DNA of 64,000 nucleotides from Lachnospiraceae bacterium (GTDB lineage: Bacteria > Bacillota > Clostridia > Lachnospirales > Lachnospiraceae). Made by a program: the position numbers and the translations under genes. The notes beneath the pieces were generated by a model. The model was not told the DNA's origin, did no database searches, and saw nothing but the letters and a program-made list of their open reading frames with translations. Numbering within the stretch: the first letter of the stretch is position 1; each line of letters begins with the position of its first letter. Positions 27,669-36,092 of this stretch are shown here, one piece after another. Where the stretch lies: positions 62,001-126,000 of the forward strand of contig CAJTCL010000011.1 in NCBI GenBank assembly GCA_910575005.1, in the 5' to 3' direction.

Positions 27669-29065
27669 TGGAAATACAAACAGAACGTGAGATAAACTTA
27701 ATAGAGATATTTTGGCATATATTATTAGGATGGAGACAAATTATTTGTTTTGGTATTTTATTTGCTTTGTTAATTGGTGGAATGAAATATTCTATGAATA
27801 TTAAGGCTTATCAAGCATCACAGAATATAGATATAGAGAAGGCAAAAATTGAACTTGGAAAAGAGGAACAAAAAAAACTTGCAGATGCTATAGATATTCA
27901 AAAGCGAATAGATGAATATGTGAATTATCAGAATACATCTGCTTTGATGCAGATTGATCCATATGAAAAGCATGTACTGGAATTGCAATATTATATTAAG
28001 TCAGATTATATCATTAATTATACAAAGGACAGTGAACGTGATTATACGAATGAACTTACCTCTATTTATTGTAATTATATTAATAGCGGAGAAATGGCAC
28101 AGAAAATAATTGATGAGTCAGGTTTGTCTATTACACAAGAAGATTTTCGGGAGTTGTTGTCAGTGTCACAAGCTTCTAATACGATCTATATTACAATTAG
28201 TTTTGCAGACACGGACAAACTGGAAGTAATTTGTGAGGTGCTGAAGAATTATTTGCAGCAAAAAGAACCAGAACTGCAAAAGATAGGTTCTCACAGCTTA
28301 AATTTGATAGAAGAATCTCAAAATGTGATTGTAGATTCGTCATTGATAGAAAAGAAGAATTCGATTTATTCTAATATCACATCGCTTAATTCACAGTTAG
28401 ATACACTAAAGGCAGGAATGTCATCGGAACAACAGACAATATTAGAATTAGAAGTAGAGAAAATGAGCGGTGAAAGTGAGGAAGAGGAAGTACCAAGTTT
28501 TAGTATCAAGTATCTGATCTTGGGTGCTATTATGGGTGGATTTCTGGTCTGTTTATGGATTGTATGTAAGATGATTTTTTCAGTAAAACTGCAGAATCCA
28601 GAAGAGATACGCAACCTCTATGGAGCACGATTATTTGGAGAAATCACCGTACATGGCAGAAAAAAACGTTTCTTATCCACTATTGATGATAAGATTATGG
28701 CATTAAAAAATAGAAAGAAGAAAAAAATGACAGCAGATCAGCAAATCAAAGTATTGTCTGCCAATATTGCTCTCTCTTGTAAACAACAGGGGATAGATTG
28801 TATTTATCTAACTGGAAGTGAATATGAAGAAATGGATAAGACCATATTAGATAAATTAAAGAAAGAATTATCAATGCAGCATATTAAAGTTAAAGATGGC
28901 GGAAGTATTTCATATGATGCTGATTCTCTACAATCAGGGATAGAAATTGGACATATTGTTTTTGTAGAACAGACAGGTCAGTCTATCTATGATGAGATTT
29001 ACAATGAGATTAATTTGGTAAAGGAGCAACACCGCGATATATTAGGGTTTGTTGTGTTGGTGTAA
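27668..29065 (+). CDS. Wzz/CapA-type chain-length protein with degenerate kinase-like tail
   Basis: 465 residues from ATG 27668, with GGAGG at 27656-27660; ATG 27653 is upstream of that site. A Wzz domain with two helices (about residues 22-42 and 280-302) brackets an extracytoplasmic coiled-coil-rich region. The cytoplasmic tail (about 305-465) looks like a BY-kinase/CpsD fold: KVLSANIALSCKQQGIDCIY, then GHIVFVEQTGQSIYDE and RDILGFVVLV line up with kinase strands. The Walker A position reads LTGSEYEEMDKT with no GKT/S, so it should be catalytically dead. No separate BY-kinase or phosphatase is seen in the window. It likely sets polymer length with the polymerase. Confidence 0.75.
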   Translation: MEIQTEREINLIEIFWHILLGWRQIICFGILFALLIGGMKYSMNIKAYQASQNIDIEKAKIELGKEEQKKLADAIDIQKRIDEYVNYQNTSALMQIDPYEKHVLELQYYIKSDYIINYTKDSERDYTNELTSIYCNYINSGEMAQKIIDESGLSITQEDFRELLSVSQASNTIYITISFADTDKLEVICEVLKNYLQQKEPELQKIGSHSLNLIEESQNVIVDSSLIEKKNSIYSNITSLNSQLDTLKAGMSSEQQTILELEVEKMSGESEEEEVPSFSIKYLILGAIMGGFLVCLWIVCKMIFSVKLQNPEEIRNLYGARLFGEITVHGRKKRFLSTIDDKIMALKNRKKKKMTADQQIKVLSANIALSCKQQGIDCIYLTGSEYEEMDKTILDKLKKELSMQHIKVKDGGSISYDADSLQSGIEIGHIVFVEQTGQSIYDEIYNEINLVKEQHRDILGFVVLV

Positions 29066-29095
29066 GCGCCAGATCATGTATAGGAGGTGCCATTC

Positions 29096-30256
29096 ATGGA
29101 TATAATTTTAGGAGAAAAAAAAGAAGTTGTAGTCGATAACCAAGGAGAATTGGAGATTGGCGGACAAGAAGATGGGAAAATTTATCCTATGTATGACATC
29201 AAAGTGGACAAAGGATTTTATACTGTATTTGAGTTAAAAAGAAGATATGATTCAAAGGAAAAGCGGATTATATTGGACAGTGATTTTCAGCGTGAGAGCA
29301 TCTGGACTCCTCAGAGAAAGGCAGAATTAGTGGAGAGCATACTGATGGGGCTTCCACTGCCAATCTTTTATTTTAACCAGGATAAATATGGGAGATTGAT
29401 TGTGGTAGATGGAAGGCAGCGGCTGACAGCTCTTTTTGAGTATATGGACGATCAGTTTGCGTTGGGGAAATTAAAAATCCTTTCTAATATGAACGGCCTG
29501 AAATTTTCTGAGTTGTCTCCCTTGATGGCAAATAGATTGGAGGATTATCAATTGCAGGCGCATGTCATACTGCCTCCTACACCAGATAGAATTAAGTTTG
29601 ATATTTTTGATCGGGTAAATCGGGGAGGAATGCAGTTAAATAAGCAGGAAATAAGGAATGCATTATATCAGGGAGAAGCTACCAAGCTGTTAAATCGTCT
29701 GGTAAAATGTGAGGAATTTCAAGAGGCTACAGGGAAGGCTTTTATCAGAGAAAAACGTATGAAAGATAAATATCTGCTAAATCGTTTCCTAGCATGTTGT
29801 TTTTATAAGTACAAAATGATAAAGGATGACCAGAGAAAAGAATATGTTTACAAAGATGACATAGATGAATTATTAGGAAATGGATTGGATATTCTAAATC
29901 ATATGCAGCCGGAGGCAATTAGAGGCGTAGAATCTTCGGTGAAGCGTACGCTTAGCAAATCATTTTATTATTTGGGTGCGGATGGATTTCGTCTTAGTTA
30001 TGGTGAAGGGAAGAGGCGAACTCCTATCAATATGAATGTGTTTGAGACGGTAATGATTATAATGTTGTATGCACCTGATGGAGAGAAAAGAAATAAGCAA
30101 AGGGTGAAAGAAACTATTTTAAAATTTTTGGAAAGTACGGATTTTAGGGAAAATATAGGAAATTATCGTGACAGCGCTGCAAAACTTAATTGGCGTATAA
30201 AACAGGCGGAGAAAATCGGAAAGGCCTTAAATAATGATAAAAAAATTGGAAATTGA
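29096..30256 (+). CDS. DUF262 (GmrS/ParB-like) domain protein, candidate defence operon gene 1
   Basis: 386 residues from ATG 29096; AGGAGGTG at 29082-29089 rules out GTG 29087. DUF262 core: LDSDFQRESIWTPQRKAELV near residue 60, GLPLPIFYFNQD near 85 and VVDGRQRLTALFEYMD near 102. The DGQR-type motif is the ParB-like NTP-binding/nuclease signature used by GmrSD-type modification-dependent restriction and BrxU, but no GmrD/HNH part follows. The C-terminal half (about 200-386) is helical without known motifs. It begins 30 bases after the Wzz stop but overlaps the next gene by 23 bases, forming a three-gene unit. Anti-phage function is inferred from family and neighbours. Confidence 0.8.
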   Translation: MDIILGEKKEVVVDNQGELEIGGQEDGKIYPMYDIKVDKGFYTVFELKRRYDSKEKRIILDSDFQRESIWTPQRKAELVESILMGLPLPIFYFNQDKYGRLIVVDGRQRLTALFEYMDDQFALGKLKILSNMNGLKFSELSPLMANRLEDYQLQAHVILPPTPDRIKFDIFDRVNRGGMQLNKQEIRNALYQGEATKLLNRLVKCEEFQEATGKAFIREKRMKDKYLLNRFLACCFYKYKMIKDDQRKEYVYKDDIDELLGNGLDILNHMQPEAIRGVESSVKRTLSKSFYYLGADGFRLSYGEGKRRTPINMNVFETVMIIMLYAPDGEKRNKQRVKETILKFLESTDFRENIGNYRDSAAKLNWRIKQAEKIGKALNNDKKIGN

Positions 30257-31316
30257 TAATTTTAAGAGTATAAAGCATCTGCAGATAGAATGTTCCGATA
30301 TTAATTTATTGATCGGTATCAATTCTTCTGGAAAATCTTCTGTGATTCAAGGGCTGCTCTTTTTTGCCCAGAACATGGATGAACCCGTAGGATTAAATGG
30401 GGCATTGGCTGTCCTTGGAACAATGGAAGAAAATAAGTGCGTGTTTAGTAAAAATAAAGAGATTACAGTTGGAATTGTAAATGATCAGGAAAGAGAATTG
30501 AAGGTGAAGCTGTTTTATGAAGAGGAAAAACTTCAGCTTCATAGATCATGTGCTGTTGACGATTCAATTTTACAGGAGTATAGTGTGGAAAAGAGAAATG
30601 TTCAATATCTATCCTGTCATCGTATTGGACCGCAGAATGCTTATAAGAAAAATCTGGCGCTCAATGAGCTGATAGGAATCGAGGGCGAATTTGCTTTGGC
30701 ATATCTGGATGGACATGGAGGAGATCCGCTGGCAGATGAATTGTGTAAGGAAAATCAGGATTATACACTGTCGGGGCAGGTAAACTGGTGGCTTAGCTAT
30801 ATTGCAGGCGCACAAGTCAGCACAGAGGCAATTACAGGAACAAACTTGATTAAGGTATCTTATGCCGTGGGAGAGTTGTCTAATTTAAGTTCTGAGAGTG
30901 TTGGTTCTGGGATCAGTTACTTGATCAGCGTTCTTATTATGTGCCTTTCATCCCCAGAAAAATCGGTACTAGTGATCGAGAATCCAGAAATACATCTACA
31001 TCCTTCTGCACAGGCGAAGGTTTGTGAATTTTTATATTTTATAGCACAGTCAGGAAGGCAGTTGTTTATAGAATCCCATAGTGATCATATATTTAATGGA
31101 TTTCGTGCAGGGATTGCCACAGGTGAGATGGACAAAGAAAAGATTAATATACAGTTTGTTAGTTTAAATGAGGAACATTTGACAAAGACCATGCGGGTAG
31201 AAATTGGGAGAATGGGGAGAATAGAAAACCAGAGAAAAGATTTGTTTGACCAGTTTGATTTGGATCTTAACAAAATGATTGGGGTAAGGGGAAATGATGG
31301 AAGTTATTGTAAATGA
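30234..31316 (+). CDS. AAA/SMC-like ATPase (DUF3696-like), candidate defence operon gene 2
   Basis: 360 residues. ABC/SMC-type ATPase: IDNFKSIKHLQIE at the start, Walker A LIGINSSGKSSVIQ near residue 26, signature SSESVGSGISYLISVL near 222, Walker B SVLVIENPEIHLHPSAQ near 243 and the switch His in FIESHSDHIFNGF near 280. This is the OLD/RecF-like ATPase type widely used as sensor or motor in defence modules (Septu, PARIS, Gabija-like, retrons). It overlaps both neighbours (23 bases upstream, about 20 downstream), so stoichiometric expression is likely. Confidence 0.85.
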   Translation: MIKKLEIDNFKSIKHLQIECSDINLLIGINSSGKSSVIQGLLFFAQNMDEPVGLNGALAVLGTMEENKCVFSKNKEITVGIVNDQERELKVKLFYEEEKLQLHRSCAVDDSILQEYSVEKRNVQYLSCHRIGPQNAYKKNLALNELIGIEGEFALAYLDGHGGDPLADELCKENQDYTLSGQVNWWLSYIAGAQVSTEAITGTNLIKVSYAVGELSNLSSESVGSGISYLISVLIMCLSSPEKSVLVIENPEIHLHPSAQAKVCEFLYFIAQSGRQLFIESHSDHIFNGFRAGIATGEMDKEKINIQFVSLNEEHLTKTMRVEIGRMGRIENQRKDLFDQFDLDLNKMIGVRGNDGSYCK

Positions 31317-32181
31317 TTTCTCATTGACAGGGCAGTTTCAATCCTGTGATGAATTCATAGATTATATGTTGGACGAGCTATGTCCCATATTAGATTTGAT
31401 CATAGAGAAGCAAATTCCATTTTTAAAGAAGCAGGATTTTTATGATAATAAGATTACGGAAAAATTGTCATTAAATGATATTTTTCAAATCCATAATGAT
31501 CCGGCAATTACAAAAATCAGGAACTATATAATTAAGTTAGCATATCACAAACCTTATTGGGGCAGTGAGGCACGAACAGATAAAAATGTAAACTATAGTT
31601 ATCCGTCAAAGGGAGAGGAACCAAATTGTTTTACAGAGGCGATTGAGCGTAAAGATGCCTTATTTTCCTTCCCATTGAAGGAATATGAAACAGGAAGGTT
31701 TCAGTGTTATCGAAATGATAAGGCGTTATTTATACAAAATATTACAGGAAAAAAGACATTTTTTGATACATATTTAATGGATGATATAAAAAATATCCGA
31801 TATATATTGGAGAGATATCCATTTGAACAATCCGTTATTTTGGCAGAGATAAAAGGAAAGTGTTATGCAGAGGAAGCACTTCTTAATAATAATTTAAAGC
31901 TTGAAGATATGCAAAAAATACTTATGTCCCTTCCAAAAATGATAGAGGGTATGGGGAATGGAAAGAAAAATAAATATTGGGACAGCCTTCGGGATGAGAT
32001 ATTTGAATTTCGTATAGACGTGAGTGATAATCGTGCATTTCGTCTGTTATTTTTCCACAATAATAGTATTGTTTTTGTGAATGGGTTTATCAAAAAGACG
32101 CAAAAAACGCCAAAAGATGAGATAGAAAAAGCTATAAAAATAAAAAAAGACTACCTTTATCATCACACTAAAACTAATTAG
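31297..32181 (+). CDS. Unknown N-terminus fused to HigB/Gp49-like toxin domain, candidate defence operon gene 3
   Basis: 294 residues from ATG 31297 (AAGGGG 6 bases upstream; ATG 31294 equally possible). The first 180 or so residues match no family I recognise; they are polar, with a YPSKGEEPNCFTEA element. The last 90 residues follow the RelE-superfamily phage Gp49-like/HigB pattern: WDSLRDEIFEFRIDVSDNRA, RLLFFHNNSIVFVNGFIKKT, then QKTPKDEIEKAIKIKKDYL. That domain normally cleaves ribosome-bound mRNA and is a stand-alone toxin of about 110 residues with a partner antitoxin; no antitoxin gene is present here. It may be the effector held inactive by the ATPase/DUF262 proteins. Confidence 0.65.
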   Translation: MEVIVNDFSLTGQFQSCDEFIDYMLDELCPILDLIIEKQIPFLKKQDFYDNKITEKLSLNDIFQIHNDPAITKIRNYIIKLAYHKPYWGSEARTDKNVNYSYPSKGEEPNCFTEAIERKDALFSFPLKEYETGRFQCYRNDKALFIQNITGKKTFFDTYLMDDIKNIRYILERYPFEQSVILAEIKGKCYAEEALLNNNLKLEDMQKILMSLPKMIEGMGNGKKNKYWDSLRDEIFEFRIDVSDNRAFRLLFFHNNSIVFVNGFIKKTQKTPKDEIEKAIKIKKDYLYHHTKTN

Positions 32182-32261
32182 CTATTCTTATGAGTGAAAA
32201 TAAGTTGGGGGGAATTGAAGATATAACAATACAGGACAACACCAGAAATATACAAACCCTC

Positions 32262-32290
32262 TTTAAAAAACAAAAATCTTGTGGTATCAT
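32262..32290 (+). promoter_or_regulatory. Possible promoter for LCP gene
   Basis: TTTAAA at 32262-32267, a 17-base spacer and TATCAT at 32285-32290, ending about 60 bases before the ATG at 32349. The -35 is weak. The gap 32182-32348 holds nothing else clear. Confidence 0.4.
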
Positions 32291-32348
32291 GTATGTGTTA
32301 TGAAAATTTAGCTTGAAACACATTAAGATAAGTCAGGAGGAAATCGAG

Positions 32349-33419
32349 ATGGCGAGAGATAGACATTATGATGGGGATGAGGTGAGACGCGGGAGGAGAA
32401 AAAAGCGACAGAGGCGAAAGCTGATATTACTGATTGTGCTGGTTTTGCTGGTTCTGATTATGATTCCGCTGGCATTTACCTGGAGTAAGTATGAGATGAT
32501 GGGAAAGATTGCCATTAAAGATAAGGATGTCAAGATCAATCAACTGGAACCAGAGACCAAGAAGGCCCTTGAAGGTTACGACAGTATTGCATTGTTTGGT
32601 CTGGATAACCGTTCTACCGGAAATTTTGAGAGCGGCAACAGCGATACGATTATCGTAGTAAGTATTAGTAAAGAGACCGGAGAAATTAAGATGGCTTCTG
32701 TCTATCGTGACACTTATCTGGATATCGATGAGAATAAATTCCGCAAGGCCAATGCTGCCTATGCCAATGGAGGCCCGAAGCAGGCCATAGAGATGCTCAA
32801 TAAGAATTTAGATTTGGATATTACGGATTATGTCAGTGTTGATTTCAGTTCTTTAGTCGATGCAATTGATCTGCTGGGTGGAATTGAGATTGATATTGAA
32901 GAGGACGAAGTGGGATATATGAATGATTATATCACTGCCACCAATGAGATTACCGGACACACCAGCGGACAGGTATCTGCGGGACAAGGCGTACATGTGG
33001 ACGGTGTGCAGGCGACTTCATACGCCAGAATCCGTTATACCACTGGTTGGGATTACAAGCGTACGGAGCGTCAGCGTACGGTAATTATGAAGATGTTTGA
33101 GAAGGCCAAGCAGTGTGATCTTTTGACCTTAAATAAGATTCTGGATGAGATGTTACCACAAATATCCACCAGTTTAAGTCCTACAGAGCTTTTGGGATTG
33201 GCAACCGGTGCTGGAAAATATCATATGGGTGAGAATACAGGATTCCCATTTGACAAGGAATCTGGAAGTGTTGGAAGCCAGGGAGATATGGTAATTCCAG
33301 TCGATCTGGAAAATAATGTTATTCAACTCCATCAGTTTTTGTATACCAATGAGACATATACACCTTCTCAGACTGTAAAAGATTTGAGCGCCACTATTCG
33401 GGCAAATACAGGGTATTAA
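32349..33419 (+). CDS. LytR-CpsA-Psr (LCP) family glycopolymer ligase
   Basis: 356 residues from ATG 32349, set by AGGAGGAAA at 32335-32343; ATG 32313 is upstream of that site. A short basic cytoplasmic tail (RRGRRKKRQRRK), one helix at about residues 26-46, then an extracytoplasmic LCP domain with FGLDNRSTGNFESGNSDTII, SVYRDTYLDI (conserved Arg/Asp) and RIRYTTGWDYKRTERQR. LCP proteins move undecaprenyl-linked polymers (teichoic acids, capsules) to peptidoglycan. Its neighbours are the polysaccharide locus and cell-wall hydrolases, so attachment of the locus-encoded glycan is likely. Confidence 0.9.
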   Translation: MARDRHYDGDEVRRGRRKKRQRRKLILLIVLVLLVLIMIPLAFTWSKYEMMGKIAIKDKDVKINQLEPETKKALEGYDSIALFGLDNRSTGNFESGNSDTIIVVSISKETGEIKMASVYRDTYLDIDENKFRKANAAYANGGPKQAIEMLNKNLDLDITDYVSVDFSSLVDAIDLLGGIEIDIEEDEVGYMNDYITATNEITGHTSGQVSAGQGVHVDGVQATSYARIRYTTGWDYKRTERQRTVIMKMFEKAKQCDLLTLNKILDEMLPQISTSLSPTELLGLATGAGKYHMGENTGFPFDKESGSVGSQGDMVIPVDLENNVIQLHQFLYTNETYTPSQTVKDLSATIRANTGY

Positions 33420-33509
33420 GAGTAAGGCCCGAAAGCTCTTGACAGTGGTGGAGGACAGGTCATATCGTGATAATATCTATAAATTGTGAGCGTCAGAGGG
33501 TGGAAAAGA

Positions 33510-34790
33510 TTGAAAAAGATATGGAAAAGTGTGAGAGTGTGCACAATTTTGTTTGTGTGCGCACTCGTTTTGGGGATTGGAATGAAAACAGAGGCAGCAG
33601 TGCCTGGCGTGACCAAGGTGCTTGAACAGATTGATGCTGGTCCCAATAGTGTGGAAATAAGCTGGGATGCAGTGATTGGAAATAATATACAGTATAAGGT
33701 TGAGTTGTGTGCTGATTCAACGTTTACTGGTGATGTGATGGATAATTTGGAATATAACAACAAGGAGCAGATTATAAGTGCAGCCACAAATCCAGATGAA
33801 AGTTTTAGCGGTTTGTCTCCAGGAAAGAAATATTATGTTCGTGTGACAGCATTTCGCAATACGGGTTATCCTGATTATATCTGTACCTGGGGCTATCCTT
33901 CTGATGAGATTGAGGTGGTTACAGCTCCAGCAAACAGTGATATTGCAAACTTTAAGCAGACAAAGGCGACTGAAACTTCGATCACACTGTCCTGGAAAAA
34001 GTATTCAGGAGCAAATGCCTATCAGCTTTCCTATGTAAAAAAAGGATCCAGCAAAAAGAAAACCATTCCGCTTAAGAATGTGAAATCATATACAGTTGAA
34101 AAGCTCAGCAAAAATGCAGAATATGAATTTTGGCTGTGGCCAGTAAAGGAGAGCAGTAGTGGTTTTCGTGCATACAATGGCAATGGCAGTGAATTGTATT
34201 GGTGTCCAGTTTTGCCAAGTAAGGTCACAGGCGTTGCTTCTACTTTTGAGGATCCATCCTCGAATGTGCTCAATATAAAATGGAATACACGTCCAACGGC
34301 TGTTTCCTATCAATACCAAATTTATCTAGATGGCGGCAAGAAAGCGCTGCTGACAGGGAAAACAACAAAAAATGTAAGTAAGACTAAGATCAACAGTGAT
34401 AAGCTAAAAGGTCTGCGGTTTTTGAAAATAAGATTGCGCGCCTGTGTTAAGGTAAATGAAAGTTCCAAATATGGCGCTTGGTCAGATTGGTTTTATTTTT
34501 CTAGACAGCCGAAGGTAAAGCTGGCAAGTACGAAAAACGGAATGAAGGTATCATGGGATAAAGTAAACGGTGCCAGTAATTATTCCGTTTATATTTCCCA
34601 AAATAGAAGTTCTGGATATAAAAAAGTGCAGAGTACAACAAAAACTTCAACTATTGTCAATAAATGTGGAAAATCTGCTTTGAAATCTGGTAAGACATAC
34701 TATTTTATTGTTGCAGCCAACAAGAAAGTGGGAAAAAAGAACTTTCAAAGTACTAGAAATTATTGTTTCTGGCGTATATATGGGAAGTAA
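33510..34790 (+). CDS. Secreted protein with four FnIII-like repeats
   Basis: 426 residues from TTG 33510, preceded by AGAGGGTGG; GTG 33486 lies upstream of that site. Signal peptide MKKIWKSVRVCTILFVC... cut near TEAAV, about residue 28. Four fibronectin type III-like modules follow, each with a V/I-x-I/L-x-W strand: NSVEISWDAV, ETSITLSWKK, NVLNIKWNTR and MKVSWDKVNG, with Y-x-V at the module ends. No catalytic domain, LPXTG or wall-binding repeat is seen. The same FnIII type occurs in the amidase and glucosaminidase downstream, suggesting a shared surface ligand. Role unknown, perhaps adhesin or wall scaffold. Confidence 0.75.
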   Translation: MKKIWKSVRVCTILFVCALVLGIGMKTEAAVPGVTKVLEQIDAGPNSVEISWDAVIGNNIQYKVELCADSTFTGDVMDNLEYNNKEQIISAATNPDESFSGLSPGKKYYVRVTAFRNTGYPDYICTWGYPSDEIEVVTAPANSDIANFKQTKATETSITLSWKKYSGANAYQLSYVKKGSSKKKTIPLKNVKSYTVEKLSKNAEYEFWLWPVKESSSGFRAYNGNGSELYWCPVLPSKVTGVASTFEDPSSNVLNIKWNTRPTAVSYQYQIYLDGGKKALLTGKTTKNVSKTKINSDKLKGLRFLKIRLRACVKVNESSKYGAWSDWFYFSRQPKVKLASTKNGMKVSWDKVNGASNYSVYISQNRSSGYKKVQSTTKTSTIVNKCGKSALKSGKTYYFIVAANKKVGKKNFQSTRNYCFWRIYGK

Positions 34791-34796
34791 AAGCAG

Positions 34797-35900
34797 ATGG
34801 GAATACAAATGAGAGATAAAATAAAGAAGGCCAATTTAATTTTGGGAGGCAAAGAACCTTTGGATGATGGGATCCGCTTTCGTATTTTTGCAAGTTCCCT
34901 GGCAGGCGTGCATCTGATTTTGGCCGGAATTGCAGCAGCGCTAATGTGCCAACCACTTCTAGTTGCAAATCTAATTGTATGTCTGCTTGATTTGTTGAGT
35001 ATTTTTGGAACTAGAAATGGAAGAAATTATTTCACATGGATTAGTATGGTTTATTTTGCATCCTGTTTTCAGTCTTTGTATGCCTGTGTACTGTTGGGAT
35101 GGAGATATGGTTTTTCGCTTTATAATTTGACCATGATACCGATCTTGTTCTATTTTATGTATCTGACCAAATCAATTTCCAATCCAAGATGTTATGCCGT
35201 ACTGTATACACTGATCAACTGTGTGGCCACCTTGGTGATTCGCAGGCTGGTATATGCAGGAGCGCCAATTTACTATTTTCCAATTCATACGGATTTTAAG
35301 ATTTCATTTTTTAATAATATAGTGTGTTTTCTGTTTCTGATAAGTTTTTCTACGTTATTTATTCTGGAATTGAGCGTAAAGCATCAGGAATTAGAACAAC
35401 AGAATCAAAAACTGATACGCTTGGCAAACTATGATGAATTGACAAATCTAAGAAACCGCAGAAGCATTTTGGCTGAGTGGAAGAAGTTACAACGCACAGA
35501 TTATTGTGTGGTAATGGGGGATATTGATGATTTTAAAAAGGTCAATGACACTTATGGACATGAACAGGGGGATGAAGTTCTTAAGACAGTAGCCCAGAGT
35601 TTATCACATTCTGCAAATGATGTTGATTTTGTAAGCCGTTGGGGCGGGGAAGAATTTCTTATGATTATATTTGGTGATATTTCTAGTGCCTTAGAGGTGG
35701 CAAATAAAGTTCAGCAAAAATTAAAGGCCACAGAACTTAAGGTTGGAGATCAAAGATTACTTGTAACAATGACTTTTGGGATTTCTGAGTGCGGCAAGAA
35801 GCTTGATGGAGCAATTGATGAATTGATTCGGCAAGCAGATCAACGTCTTTATCTTGGTAAGAGGAGTGGAAAAAATTGTATTATTGTCAGCGATCAATAA
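34797..35900 (+). CDS. Membrane diguanylate cyclase (GGDEF domain)
   Basis: 367 residues from ATG 34797 (ATG 34809 is an alternative). About six membrane helices (residues 28-200), a short coiled linker (LSVKHQELEQQNQKL) and a GGDEF domain: NYDELTNLRNRRSI, VVMGDIDDFKKVNDTYGHEQ and active-site GGEEF at about 283-287. This makes cyclic di-GMP from two GTP. The inhibitory I-site Arg is absent (N-D-V-D where R-x-x-D is usual), so product inhibition is not expected. It is a signalling gene set between wall proteins and ends at a terminator (35926). Confidence 0.88.
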   Translation: MGIQMRDKIKKANLILGGKEPLDDGIRFRIFASSLAGVHLILAGIAAALMCQPLLVANLIVCLLDLLSIFGTRNGRNYFTWISMVYFASCFQSLYACVLLGWRYGFSLYNLTMIPILFYFMYLTKSISNPRCYAVLYTLINCVATLVIRRLVYAGAPIYYFPIHTDFKISFFNNIVCFLFLISFSTLFILELSVKHQELEQQNQKLIRLANYDELTNLRNRRSILAEWKKLQRTDYCVVMGDIDDFKKVNDTYGHEQGDEVLKTVAQSLSHSANDVDFVSRWGGEEFLMIIFGDISSALEVANKVQQKLKATELKVGDQRLLVTMTFGISECGKKLDGAIDELIRQADQRLYLGKRSGKNCIIVSDQ

Positions 35901-35925
35901 AAAAAATATCATAGTAAATAATGGA

Positions 35926-35957
35926 AGTGTGCGGAAAGTTATTTCGTACACTTTTTC
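35926..35957 (+). terminator. Intrinsic terminator after the GGDEF gene
   Basis: AAGTGTGCGGAAA (35926-35938) pairs with TTTCGTACACTT (35943-35954) with one mismatch and one bulge around a 4-base loop, followed by TTT. Confidence 0.7.
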
Positions 35958-36019
35958 AAACCTTAGTAAAAATACGGGATAGGGGAAGTGGAAAGTTTTT
36001 GCAAGTTATATTTATATGG

Positions 36020-36048
36020 TTGTGATTTTGAAAAAATTATGGTACGAT
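36020..36048 (+). promoter_or_regulatory. Sigma-A promoter for the amidase gene
   Basis: TTGTGA at 36020-36025, a 17-base spacer and TACGAT at 36043-36048, 45 bases before ATG 36093. Confidence 0.6.
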
Positions 36049-36092
36049 AGACTACGATTTATAAAGAAGAAAATTGAAATGGAGTGAGAAGT

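Noticed and set aside
33420-33445. Terminator after the first LCP gene (AAGAG...CTCTT)
   Set aside because: Five-base stem with no T run.
33510-34790. FnIII protein as a sortase-anchored adhesin
   Set aside because: No LPXTG-like motif or C-terminal hydrophobic tail; only a signal peptide and repeats.
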